From a virus, in IMG/VR virus record IMGVR_UViG_3300033148_003007, positions 1 to 27,431 of that record: a stretch of 27,431 nt of DNA; one strand, 5' to 3'. Position numbers and translations under genes: made by a program. This document shows positions 1 to 7,828 of the stretch, in pieces. Numbering within the stretch: the stretch's first letter is position 1; each line of letters opens with the position of its first letter. The notes below the pieces were generated by a model that was not told the DNA's origin, did not search any database, and saw only the letters and a list, made by a program, of their open reading frames with translations.

Positions 1-1731
1 TGTAATTGCATAGACCACATAATAACAAGTCCAAACGGAACAGAAATAACATCTACTACCTGCGATACTTGCCATGAAGACATTACAACAGAAGTATTCC
101 AAGAAATCAATCCAGATACTTTCATCCTTAAGAACAACGAACCCATTTATGAAGTTATGGAGAAATCAACCAAATTTGAGAAGATTGATGATGGTTGGGG
201 ATATGCAGTTTGGACAGATGTTAATATTATGAGTATGGAAATAGAAGGTGCTACATGGTGGAACGCAACTTTTGGATGTTATGTTAATTTTACTGTTGGT
301 GATTTACCGGAAAGTTATTTCCAAGTAAACTTAAATTTTGATGAATCTGATTTTGAAAGTTCATGTACTATTGGTTCTGAAAAGGAGATTAGATTTGTGA
401 ATTCTACTGGTCAGGAGTTAGATTTCTGGGTTGAGAACGATAGCTTTTCTACTGCAAATAATAACTCAATTTGGGTTGAGGTAACAAATAACGAAACAAT
501 ATCAATGTACTATGGAAATACAAGCGAAGTTAGTTCTGTTAGTAATGGTGATAATACATTTTTATGGTTTAATGATTATGATGGTGCAGACCCATACACT
601 GGAGATACAACAAGAATATTGGGTGAAATTACAACTTATGATGAGAAGAGTGTGTATAAATTAATTGCTAATGACGGTGCTTATATTACACTACCTTCAC
701 GTACAACAGTAGATATAAGAAATAGGGTTTATAATGTTGATGCTACAAATAATTTATGGATATTTTGGATGACTGCACCATACACGTCATCTTCATCAGA
801 CCAAGGATATGCCTGTTATAGAACTTCAGCCGTAAAGAAGCTATATACGAATAATAATGCATTAACTGAAGTTGCGACAGTAACAACTACAACACCACTA
901 AACCAGTGGAATACATTACAATGTAACATTGAGAATACAGATGTTGATTTTGAATATATAACTTCTGGAAATACATTACAAACAGAAAATGCAGTTACTT
1001 ACAGTAATCTTGATACATGGGAATTAATGGTATCAGCAGGTGCAGGTAGTCAATATGTTGACTGGACATTCCATAAGAAATATTCAGCAACAATTCCGAC
1101 ATATTCATTCGGCGCAGAAGAAACAAGTGGTGGTGCAGATTACACAGTTTGTTCAGTAGATGGGGATTGTTCTTCCGGAAATTGTGATGCTGCATGGAAC
1201 ACTACTACTAAATATTGTCACCCAAACGCTGCTAATTGTGTAAATGGTACTTATGATGGAGAGGAAACAAACTGGGTAGAAGTGTGTTTAAATATAAGTT
1301 ATTATGAGACTTGTAATAGTGGAACTTGGAGTGCTGATACATATATAGGGGACGGAAATATATGTGGTAATGTAAGTTTTGACGTAACACAAACAACTGG
1401 AACAGTATTTTATTTTTATAATTATATACCAATTCAATTTGAAATAGAACCATACGGTCAGACTTCTACAATTGGTGTAATCAGTCTTGATAATAATTTA
1501 ACTTATACAATAGACGTTTATGCTAAATTAAATGAAGTAAACTCAGCATTAACGTTAAAATTAGATGAAACTTATAGTTACTCTGATTCGGTTTCAATTA
1601 CAGATGAATATAAACTAATTTATAATGATTTAGCGATTGGTTCTACCGAATATATTTGGGCGTGGGCTGATTTTAATAATTTATTAACACAATGGAGTCC
1701 AGATTTGGATATAGTAGGAGTTGCTTCATAA
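1..1731 (+). CDS. DUF2341 Cys-rich tail/adhesin protein, 5' end outside window
   Basis: The frame is open from base 1, so this is the C-terminal 576 residues of a longer protein. ATG codons such as the one at 157 are internal. A DUF2341-like, lectin-type beta-sandwich region is visible: acidic residues before an EIRFVNS strand, then IWVEV, then MYYGN (roughly residues 110-180), ending near YSFGAEE (about residue 370). A Cys-rich stretch follows (about residues 380-460, with CSVDGDCSSGNC), then a beta-rich tail. The N-terminal part also has CNC and CDTC pairs. DUF2341 domains are known from secreted and surface proteins that probably bind carbohydrate. It lies immediately upstream of the hub gene, with its stop overlapping the next start by one base (TAATG), so a tail fibre or adhesin contacting the host surface is inferred. 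The exact role is not known. Confidence 0.75.
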   Translation, partial: CNCIDHIITSPNGTEITSTTCDTCHEDITTEVFQEINPDTFILKNNEPIYEVMEKSTKFEKIDDGWGYAVWTDVNIMSMEIEGATWWNATFGCYVNFTVGDLPESYFQVNLNFDESDFESSCTIGSEKEIRFVNSTGQELDFWVENDSFSTANNNSIWVEVTNNETISMYYGNTSEVSSVSNGDNTFLWFNDYDGADPYTGDTTRILGEITTYDEKSVYKLIANDGAYITLPSRTTVDIRNRVYNVDATNNLWIFWMTAPYTSSSSDQGYACYRTSAVKKLYTNNNALTEVATVTTTTPLNQWNTLQCNIENTDVDFEYITSGNTLQTENAVTYSNLDTWELMVSAGAGSQYVDWTFHKKYSATIPTYSFGAEETSGGADYTVCSVDGDCSSGNCDAAWNTTTKYCHPNAANCVNGTYDGEETNWVEVCLNISYYETCNSGTWSADTYIGDGNICGNVSFDVTQTTGTVFYFYNYIPIQFEIEPYGQTSTIGVISLDNNLTYTIDVYAKLNEVNSALTLKLDETYSYSDSVSITDEYKLIYNDLAIGSTEYIWAWADFNNLLTQWSPDLDIVGVAS

Positions 1732-3293
1732 TGTTAAATCCTGTATTTGTTCCGATAATCGGTAGAACTTATGTAAAATTAACTGTAAACGGAATTACTT
1801 ATTCAGACGCTTTACAGATAGATGTAGAAAAGAATATAGGTGACTTTAACGCAACTTCAAATTTCACTGCTGAATTTGATAATTTCACTGGTAATTTAAA
1901 AGACGCTTTTAGTCTAAACGATGAAATTATTATTTACGCCGATATAGGCACTAATCCACCGACTACTAAAATTTTTACTGGAGTTATAGAAGATATTAAT
2001 TTCTCTGGTTCAGCAGAAGACGAGAAAGTTGTTATAACCGGCAGAGATTACGGTGCGGTACTTCAAGATATGACAGTTATACCTGTTATTTTTAAAAACA
2101 AAGACGCTGGATTTATAGCGAGGACAATTATTGAAAATAATACTGATAATATAGTAACTAATAATAACATTGATATAAATACTGGTACTACTATTACCAA
2201 AATTGGTTTTAACCATAAGACTATATTTGAAGCTTTGAAAGAATTAGCTGAATTATCAGATTATTATTTTTATGTAGATGTTGATAAAGACGTTAATTTT
2301 ATTGCGAAAGAATCTATTCCACTTTATAGGACTTTTGACAAAAACAGCGTAATTAACGCAGACTTTAGAACAGAAGACCGAGAGATTTATAATAAAGTAT
2401 GGGTTTACGGCGACCGTATTCTTACAGGTAACACAGAAGCTTTTGCAGCTGATGGAACTGGTTCGGTTTTTATTCTTTCAGATAAACCTCATAATACAAG
2501 AGTAACTTCACATGGAGTATTGCAACAAGTTGGTGGAATACTTGATATGAATGACCCATCAACAGACCCAGATTTGAAATATGTTATAGATTTTAATGAA
2601 AGAGAAGTTATATTTGTTTCAGGAGCGTTATCTGGTGATAATATACCAGCTTCAGGGACTTTACCAATTTCAATAGATTATGATAGAAATGTTCCTGTGC
2701 TTAAAACAAGACAAGATAATGATAGTATAGCTGCTTACGGACCAAAAACTAAAATTATTACTGACACAAGTATTAAAAGTTATAGTGAAGCTAATACAAA
2801 AGCTTTGAAATTTCTTGCTGATAACAAAGACCCTAAAATACAAGGGTCTATTTCTTTAAAGGGAATTTTAAATGTTGACGCTGGTAATACTTGTAAAGTA
2901 AATTTACCTTGGCATGGAATAAACTTTCAAAATTATACTATACTTTCAGCAAGTTACTCGTTTAATAAAACAAATAACTTGACCAACAAAGTTCTAACAC
3001 TTGAACTAAACAAAAAAATAGCTGATTTTACTGACACTTTAAAAGAACAGATGAATAAAACTAAGAGCCTTGAAGTTGGACCTTTGGAAGGTAATTTTGC
3101 TGCTGTTGAAACGTCTTTAGACCATGTAGTTATTGATACACATTATGAAGTATGGGCTGGCTCAATAGGAGACAATTTTATATTTCATTCGCCTAAACAT
3201 GGTTTATTAAATAGTCCAGATAGTAGAATTGGTGAAGGGAATTTACGGCAAGGCGTTCTTGGTAGTATATTAATCGCTAGTGGCGGTTTTTGA
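1731..3293 (+). CDS. Baseplate hub / gpD-like tail protein
   Basis: A 520-residue protein. I chose the ATG at 1731 over the in-frame ATG at 1692 because GGAG at 1717-1720 is well placed and the start overlaps the upstream stop by one base. The N-terminal half reads like the T4 gp27 / phage P2 gpD / Mu gp44 hub fold: a beta strand pair, FTGVIEDI, VVITGRDYGAVLQD, then an ARTIIENN helix and a TIFEALKELAELSDYYFYVD segment followed by NFIAKE. In such proteins these build the ring at the tail tip that joins tube and fibres. The C-terminus (about 440-520) is different and may attach to fibres. Neighbours on both sides are fibre-like proteins, which supports the call. Family membership is by pattern recognition, not a search. 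Confidence 0.72.
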   Translation: MLNPVFVPIIGRTYVKLTVNGITYSDALQIDVEKNIGDFNATSNFTAEFDNFTGNLKDAFSLNDEIIIYADIGTNPPTTKIFTGVIEDINFSGSAEDEKVVITGRDYGAVLQDMTVIPVIFKNKDAGFIARTIIENNTDNIVTNNNIDINTGTTITKIGFNHKTIFEALKELAELSDYYFYVDVDKDVNFIAKESIPLYRTFDKNSVINADFRTEDREIYNKVWVYGDRILTGNTEAFAADGTGSVFILSDKPHNTRVTSHGVLQQVGGILDMNDPSTDPDLKYVIDFNEREVIFVSGALSGDNIPASGTLPISIDYDRNVPVLKTRQDNDSIAAYGPKTKIITDTSIKSYSEANTKALKFLADNKDPKIQGSISLKGILNVDAGNTCKVNLPWHGINFQNYTILSASYSFNKTNNLTNKVLTLELNKKIADFTDTLKEQMNKTKSLEVGPLEGNFAAVETSLDHVVIDTHYEVWAGSIGDNFIFHSPKHGLLNSPDSRIGEGNLRQGVLGSILIASGGF

Positions 3294-3302
3294 GGTGATA
3301 TT

Positions 3303-3665
3303 ATTTTAACAGATGACGGAGTACAGGAAATTGCAAGCATGATGGGAGGTTCTGCTAATATACCCGGTTATATAGGAATTGGAACTGGTAGTAGTACAGT
3401 TACTTCCAGTGATACTGCTTTATTGACAGAAACAGACAGAAATTTAATAACAAGCAGAGATACAAGTGTAGCTAAAGATGTGACTTATATAGTAGATTTC
3501 AGTGCAACTGAATTAAGTGGCACTACTATAACAGAATTTGGATTGTTTAACACTGTTACAGCAGGAAGTTTAATAACAAGAGACGTAATAGGAAGTTTAG
3601 CATTTGCCGGCGATATGGAAATGCAAATACAAAGTACTCTTAGATTTAGTAGAAGTGGTGTATAA
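3303..3665 (+). CDS. Tail fibre/collar-type structural protein, probable ATT start
   Basis: A 120-residue protein from ATT at 3303 (or 108 residues from ATG 3339). GAGGTGAT at 3293-3299 is an excellent Shine-Dalgarno sequence and places ATT 3303 exactly where ATG sits in neighbouring genes (five bases after GGTG). No ATG, GTG or TTG is in frame between the upstream stop and 3339. The extra residues, ILTDDGVQEIAS, look like the normal start of this family. The body has the pattern YIGIGTG, then DTALLTETDR, then ITEFGLFN and a final ITRD strand, common in phage tail-fibre or collar proteins. It overlaps the next start by one base (TAATG at 3663-3667). Confidence 0.65.
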   Translation: MLTDDGVQEIASMMGGSANIPGYIGIGTGSSTVTSSDTALLTETDRNLITSRDTSVAKDVTYIVDFSATELSGTTITEFGLFNTVTAGSLITRDVIGSLAFAGDMEMQIQSTLRFSRSGV

Positions 3666-3874
3666 TGGAATGGAATAAATTTGAATCTGAATTGAAAAAT
3701 AAACTTAAAGAAATTACAAAAAATGATTTAGATGAAGGTAGTTTACAATTTGAGAAAATAGTTGCCTCTGTTTTATTAGATTCGTTTATAAAAGAAGGAG
3801 TAATAAAAAGAAAAAAGATAACTGGTAATAAATTAAAGAAAATACAGGATAAGTATATATTAATAAGGGGATAA
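3665..3874 (+). CDS. Small lysine-rich protein of the tail operon
   Basis: A 69-residue, charged, mostly helical protein with no recognisable domain. The start overlaps the previous stop by one base and the next gene begins two bases after its stop, so it belongs to the tail transcript. The C-terminal half is strongly basic (KRKKITGNKLKKIQDKY). It could be a small assembly factor or chaperone, but nothing in the sequence decides this. Confidence 0.6.
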   Translation: MEWNKFESELKNKLKEITKNDLDEGSLQFEKIVASVLLDSFIKEGVIKRKKITGNKLKKIQDKYILIRG

Positions 3875-3876
3875 AA

Positions 3877-4248
3877 ATGGTGTTATTAAATGAAAAATTT
3901 GCCAGTGGAAATATGTTTACATGCGGCGCTTCTGGTGGGCATGTTGGTGCAAGCGGTATAAATGATTTAACAGGTAGAATGAATTTCGGTTGTTTTGATT
4001 TTCCACAAAATCAAACTATGGTATATACAACAAATGAAGTAGGAAATTTAACTGCTGCCACTATTAGCGGAGCAGACCATTATTATACAGTAATAGGTTC
4101 TTATAATGCAGATGAAGAACCAATAGAAATTATATTCAGTGGAACTTCAATTGGAAGTACAATTAAACAAGTATTTTGGTATCAAACTAACGGAAGCTTA
4201 TCTACAAGTACAGGAAGTATAATATCAGGAACAATGACGGTGTTCTAA
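3877..4248 (+). CDS. Predicted beta-rich virion protein
   Basis: A 123-residue protein that I do not recognise. It begins with ATG after AAGGGGATA, a good ribosome site. The sequence is rich in Gly, Ser, Thr and short hydrophobic strands (for example TVIGSYN, EIIFSGTS, IISGTMTVF) and poor in charged residues, as in beta-structured fibre or decoration proteins. It overlaps the next start by one base (TAATG at 4246-4250). Its place between the tail-collar protein and the duplicated fibre proteins suggests a virion surface or fibre component. Confidence 0.6.
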   Translation: MVLLNEKFASGNMFTCGASGGHVGASGINDLTGRMNFGCFDFPQNQTMVYTTNEVGNLTAATISGADHYYTVIGSYNADEEPIEIIFSGTSIGSTIKQVFWYQTNGSLSTSTGSIISGTMTVF

Positions 4249-4802
4249 TGGTGGAAATAAATTTTGGTGGACTTTCTTTCGGGTGCGAACCAAAAATAAA
4301 AAGTGTTCAAAATGGTTCTATTACAATAACTGGTACTTCAAACACGACAAATATAAATTCAGTTGATACAAATAACAGTGTATTGATATATCTTGGGTTC
4401 AATACGCCATCATCGGATGGACTTACAGGTTTTGACGATATTATGTGTAGAGTAGAATTAACAAATTCTACAACTGTTACTGGTATAAGAACGCACAACC
4501 ACGATTCTGTGGTTATGAATTTTTGTGTTCTTGAATTTTATCCAAAAATTTTAAAATCAAATCAAGCAGGAACAATTGTTATAACAGGTACTTCAGCTAC
4601 TGCAAATATTAATTCAGTTAACATAGATAAAAGCGCTTTGTTATATTTAGGGCATACTACAACGTTTGACCATACTGATACAAGACATTCGCAGTATGCT
4701 TTCACAAATATAATTCTAACAAATTCTACTACTGTTACTGCTACAAAAACAGCTTCAGGTTATAGTTCTACAGTTGGTTATCAGGTAATAGAATTTTATT
4801 AA
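4248..4802 (+). CDS. Tail-fibre-like protein with two repeat modules (copy 1)
   Basis: A 184-residue protein made of a short N-terminal segment (VEINFGGLSFG) and two tandem modules of about 80 residues. Each module runs G-S/T-I-x-I-T-G-T-S, N-I-N-S-V, a hydrophobic L-x-Y-L-G strand, L-T-N-S-T-T-V-T, and ends in a V-x-x-F-Y or V-I-E-F-Y strand. Such short beta modules occur in phage fibre and receptor-binding proteins. The gene is paralogous to the next one (4812-5360), and a 48-bp stretch (4443-4490) is identical to 5001-5048. The start overlaps the upstream stop by one base. A role in host recognition is inferred from position and repeat structure. Confidence 0.68.
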   Translation: MVEINFGGLSFGCEPKIKSVQNGSITITGTSNTTNINSVDTNNSVLIYLGFNTPSSDGLTGFDDIMCRVELTNSTTVTGIRTHNHDSVVMNFCVLEFYPKILKSNQAGTIVITGTSATANINSVNIDKSALLYLGHTTTFDHTDTRHSQYAFTNIILTNSTTVTATKTASGYSSTVGYQVIEFY

Positions 4803-4811
4803 GGTGATTTT

Positions 4812-5360
4812 ATGAAAATAGGTTTTGGCGGTTTAAATTTTGGTAAGAAAATACTAATAAAAAGTATCCAGTATGGTTCTATTACAATGAACGGTACTTC
4901 AACTACTGCAAACATTAATTCAGTTGATACGAGTAATAGTATATTATTGTATTTAAACAGAAAATCAGACAGTGTGATTTATACAAACGTTAATAATTTA
5001 ATGTGTAGAGTAGAATTAACAAATTCTACAACTGTTACTGGTATAAGAAATTCATCTTCACGCACACCTATAATAAATTTTTGTGTTCTTGAATTTCATT
5101 CAGGGGTTTTAAAATCAAATCAATTTGGAACTATTACAATTACTGGTACAAGTAATACAGATACTATTAATTCAGTTAATACAACAAAAAGTACTTGTTT
5201 TTTTTTAGGTTTTACTACAATATTAGCATGGGACGATTTAATGGTAGCAGACAGTGTTTATGCAACATTAGAATTAACGAATTCTACAACTGTTACCGGT
5301 GCAAGAGCTTCAAGTACTGACTCATCCACAGTTGGTTATCAAGTAGTAGAATTCTACTAA
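4812..5360 (+). CDS. Tail-fibre-like protein with two repeat modules (copy 2)
   Basis: A 182-residue paralogue of the preceding protein with the same layout: KIGFGGLNFG at the N-terminus, then two modules each containing G-T/S-I-T-x-x-G-T-S, I-N-S-V, and L-T-N-S-T-T-V-T-G, ending VGYQVVEFY. The start follows AAGGTGATTTT. The two proteins differ most between the INSV strand and the LTNSTTVT strand of each module, which are likely exposed loops. It is the last gene before the first non-coding region, so the tail operon probably ends here. Confidence 0.68.
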   Translation: MKIGFGGLNFGKKILIKSIQYGSITMNGTSTTANINSVDTSNSILLYLNRKSDSVIYTNVNNLMCRVELTNSTTVTGIRNSSSRTPIINFCVLEFHSGVLKSNQFGTITITGTSNTDTINSVNTTKSTCFFLGFTTILAWDDLMVADSVYATLELTNSTTVTGARASSTDSSTVGYQVVEFY

Positions 5361-5460
5361 AAAAACAGTATGCCAAACCCCACTAAATTTCATATCTATA
5401 TATTCATCGTGACCCCTACCCTAAACGCTGACGATTGTGGTAAGAATGAGGTTTTAAAAT

Positions 5461-5798
5461 TTACTGCTATCGTTTTTAACCCCTTTTTCCAATTTCAATT
5501 TCGCTAACAGTAGAGGGTTAGATAAAAACACGATTAAATCGTTAATAATATTCTTTTCTTATTTTTATTTCTACTTAGGTTCACCCTTGTCCAAAAGTGG
5601 ACTAGGGTCTTTTTCTATTTTATTCATATCAGTAACAAGGTTTTACCTTACTTTTCAAAAATAATCGTTATCAGTAATATTTTTTTTACTTTTTTGTTAA
5701 TTCAGTTTTCAAAAACGGTATCAGTAATATTTTTTACAAAATCTATTTTGCTTAGTTTTACCTCTTTTTCTTCAATTTTACACGTTCTACTGTTAACG
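5461..5798. repeat. Cluster of 11-bp motif CGNTANCAGTA (region 1)
   Basis: Copies read from the sequence: reverse strand at 5462-5472 and 5788-5798; forward strand at 5502-5512, 5666-5676 and 5716-5726; and a weaker forward copy at about 5625-5634 lacking the leading CG. The copies at 5666 and 5716 sit in a longer direct repeat beginning TTTTCAAAAA and ending CAGTAATATTTTTT. The motif is not palindromic and the copies are not evenly spaced. They may be protein-binding iterons or operators. Confidence 0.6.
5583..5615 (+). terminator. Strong hairpin followed by CTTTTTC
   Basis: An 11-base stem pairs ACCCTTGTCCA (5583-5593) with TGGACTAGGGT (5598-5608), closed by an AAAG loop, with a single T-T mismatch in the middle. 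CTTTTTC follows directly. Shape and U-tract fit an intrinsic-type terminator for the upstream tail operon; archaeal termination usually needs only the U-tract, so the stem may have another role. Confidence 0.55.
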
Positions 5799-5832
5799 AA
5801 AAAAGGTGAAACGACAACAGCAACGTGCGGTA

Positions 5833-5843
5833 ACTATATAAAG
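5833..5843 (+). promoter_or_regulatory. Archaeal-type TATA box for the replication operon
   Basis: The sequence ACTATATAAAG matches an archaeal TATA element. A start of transcription about 25 bases downstream (near 5863) would leave a leader of about 30 bases carrying GAGGGATT before ATG 5895. One copy of the 11-bp motif (5788-5798) lies about 35 bases upstream, where a regulator could touch the promoter. Confidence 0.5.
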
Positions 5844-5894
5844 GAACGTAACATATATATATATTAGGAAGTAGAAAAATATAGAGGGATTGAA

Positions 5895-6053
5895 ATGCTA
5901 GTGAAAATTGTATATAAAGATGGTGAAGAAGTAAAAGTTAAAAAAGGGGAATTAATTAAAGAAGATGAGTTTACTATTAAAATTCAAACTTTAGTTAAAC
6001 CAATTACAATAGGTAAAATGAATTTAATTGAAATGTCTCAAATAGGTGAGTGA
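5895..6053 (+). CDS. Small protein, first gene of replication operon
   Basis: A 52-residue protein (MLVKIVYKDGEEVKVKKGEL at the start) not recognised. It has an N-terminal beta hairpin pattern and a hydrophobic, weakly charged C-terminus ending QIGE. GAGGGATT at 5884-5891 gives a good ribosome site. Its stop is directly followed by the next ATG (6054), whose ribosome site AGGTGAG lies inside this gene, so translation is coupled. As the first gene after the promoter it may be an early regulator, but no DNA-binding motif can be claimed. Confidence 0.55.
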   Translation: MLVKIVYKDGEEVKVKKGELIKEDEFTIKIQTLVKPITIGKMNLIEMSQIGE

Positions 6054-6275
6054 ATGAAAACTTATAATTTAGAATTAACAAAACCAGAATTAACACAGTT
6101 ATACCATCTGTTAATGGATGTAAAACCAAGAATACAAAGAAATATAGATAGAAGTTATTCTGGAAAAGACCCCATGTGGATAGCTAAAATTGTTAAAATT
6201 AATAGTATTTTAAATAAAGTAAATAAAGTTAAAGATTATAAATTACAAGATAAACTATATAAATGTTTATGTTAG
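6054..6275 (+). CDS. Small helical protein upstream of polymerase
   Basis: A 73-residue, lysine-rich and apparently all-helical protein that I do not recognise. Helices fit about residues 8-20 (PELTQLYHLLMDV) and 43-65 (WIAKIVKINSILNKVNKV). The start abuts the previous stop, with AGGTGAG as ribosome site. The gene ends CLC followed by TAG inside the AGGTGAG of the polymerase gene. Its position suggests an accessory factor for replication. Confidence 0.6.
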   Translation: MKTYNLELTKPELTQLYHLLMDVKPRIQRNIDRSYSGKDPMWIAKIVKINSILNKVNKVKDYKLQDKLYKCLC

Positions 6276-6283
6276 GTGAGTGT

Positions 6284-7618
6284 ATGAGTGAATGGTTTAA
6301 CCCAAGATTAACAACAGCAACAGAAGAAGTGAATAATTTAGTTAATGAAATTTATATTCAATTAGACGGATATAAAAAAGAACTAAAAAAAGAAGCGCTT
6401 ATTTCTATTATTTCAAATATAAGAATGTATAAAGACGTAAGAGTAACAAGAGATAAAAATGATTATACTAAATTCAAAAATGAAAATAACCCTTTTTATA
6501 CATATAAAATAATGGTTCAAATGTTTGATTTCTTAGAAGAAATTGGATTAATAGAACAATTCAGCCCCCCGATGCTTTGGAGTAGAATAAACGGAACTGA
6601 AATGTTTTATAATAAATTAGAGTTCTTTAAAAGAGAAAATATTTATAAAAAAGAACTTTATAATAAATTAATACTAAAACAAAACGATAATTATATTAGT
6701 TATAAAGAAACAAGAAAAACAATTGAAATGAAGAAAACACTTGAAGATTATAAATATATTAATAAATTCAAGGTTTCACTTAAAATTGAACCAAATGAAT
6801 TCAAAAAACTTTCTAATAAAGCAATTAATTGGATTATGTATAAATATAAAGGATTTATTATAACAGAATATGAAAGAGAATTAATAGATAATGACTTAGA
6901 AAGTAGTAAAGTAGAGAAATATAAGAAATTAAGAAAGAGAATGTTTACATATACCCATACCTTTTGCTCTTCAAACCTTCTACTACATCGGGTTTTCAAT
7001 GTAATCAATTCGGGTAAAATAGGTAGAAATCACACTTTTTATTACGGTGGAAGATTCTATGGTTCAGAGATTCAAAACATACCAAAAGAACTAAGAAAAT
7101 TCATTTTTATTGACGAAAAAGAAACGTGTGAACCAGATTTTTCAGCTTTACATCCAAGAATGTTATATCATTTAGAAGAAATTGATTTCAAAGATGACCC
7201 TTATAAAAGTAAATACAGGGATTTAATGAAACTAGTTGGAATGATTGTCATAAACGCATCTGATAAAAAGTCTTCTGTTTATGCAATTAGAAGTAAATTC
7301 AGAAAGGGCATTCGTAAAGGTGACTTAAAATACGAGTATAATATTCTAAAAGATAATTTCATTAAAAAACTAATGAAAGAATTTGAAGAAAACAACGAAC
7401 AAATCAAAAAATACTTTTATACTGGTAAAGGAATTGAACTACAGGCAATGGATTCTGATATAATAAACGAAGTATTGAATTATTTTATAGATAAGAATAT
7501 ATTAATAATACCAATACATGATTCTATTATAATACAAACTAAACATAGAGAAGAGTGTATTAAAGTAATGAACGAAAAATATAAAGAGAAAATCGGGTTT
7601 GAACCGATTATTAAATAA
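6284..7618 (+). CDS. TV-Pol-like polymerase (family A / T7 RNAP-related)
   Basis: A 444-residue protein starting at ATG 6284, chosen over the in-frame ATG at 6263 because AGGTGAG (6274-6280) precedes it. The C-terminal half carries polymerase-like motifs: YYGGRFYGSEIQNIP (253-267), then motif A with EPDFSALHPRMLYHL (Asp285), a possible motif B region with Lys and Arg around 325-345, and motif C IPIHDSIII (His412-Asp413). This arrangement resembles the TV-Pol family of transposon- and virus-associated polymerases related to family A DNA polymerases and T7-type RNA polymerases. The N-terminal 240 residues are helical and lysine-rich, without a recognisable exonuclease. It is likely the main virus replication enzyme; whether it makes DNA, primers or RNA cannot be told from sequence. 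Confidence 0.62.
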   Translation: MSEWFNPRLTTATEEVNNLVNEIYIQLDGYKKELKKEALISIISNIRMYKDVRVTRDKNDYTKFKNENNPFYTYKIMVQMFDFLEEIGLIEQFSPPMLWSRINGTEMFYNKLEFFKRENIYKKELYNKLILKQNDNYISYKETRKTIEMKKTLEDYKYINKFKVSLKIEPNEFKKLSNKAINWIMYKYKGFIITEYERELIDNDLESSKVEKYKKLRKRMFTYTHTFCSSNLLLHRVFNVINSGKIGRNHTFYYGGRFYGSEIQNIPKELRKFIFIDEKETCEPDFSALHPRMLYHLEEIDFKDDPYKSKYRDLMKLVGMIVINASDKKSSVYAIRSKFRKGIRKGDLKYEYNILKDNFIKKLMKEFEENNEQIKKYFYTGKGIELQAMDSDIINEVLNYFIDKNILIIPIHDSIIIQTKHREECIKVMNEKYKEKIGFEPIIK

Positions 7619-7624
7619 AGGTGA

Positions 7625-7813
7625 ATGAAAATGGGAGAAATTAAAGAGTTAGGATATAATGAAGCAGGTATGAAACAAGCGGGAAAAAGGTTGATAAAAT
7701 TCTTTTCAGTTATAGGTGTAATATTTGGAATATTATTGATGTTATTTGGGCTGACTATAACAGGATTAAGTATAAGCGCAGTATGTTCTTATATATTTAT
7801 AGCGTTAAAATAA
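7625..7813 (+). CDS. Small two-TM membrane protein
   Basis: A 62-residue protein. Residues 1-24 are polar and helical (KELGYNEAGMKQAGKRLIK), followed by two predicted membrane segments, about 26-43 (FFSVIGVIFGILLMLFGL) and 45-60. GGTGA lies just before ATG 7625; a second in-frame ATG at 7631 is also possible. The function is unknown. A small double-spanning protein in a virus could be a holin, but the position in the replication block does not particularly support it. Confidence 0.6.
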   Translation: MKMGEIKELGYNEAGMKQAGKRLIKFFSVIGVIFGILLMLFGLTITGLSISAVCSYIFIALK

Positions 7814-7828
7814 AATGAGAGTGATTGA

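Larger units (their letters stand above)
4248..5360 (+). repeat. Four tandem beta modules across two adjacent paralogues
   Basis: Four related units of about 240-270 bases are arranged as two genes of two units. Identity at DNA level is highest at the strand coding LTNSTTVTG. The 48 bases at 4443-4490 equal 5001-5048 exactly, including third codon positions, which points to recent duplication or gene conversion. Confidence 0.7.
5361..5894. other. Non-coding regulatory / possible origin region 1
   Basis: These 534 bases have no credible gene on either strand. They hold a strong hairpin (5583-5608), six to seven copies of an 11-bp motif in both orientations, poly-T tracts after two of the copies, and a TATA box with a short leader before the gene at 5895. 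The region separates the tail operon from the replication operon. It shares motifs with 23119-23463. It could be a transcription control region, a replication origin with iterons, or both. Confidence 0.6.

Noticed and set aside
5461-5798. CRISPR-like array
   Set aside because: Repeats are only 11 bases, occur in both orientations and are unevenly spaced.
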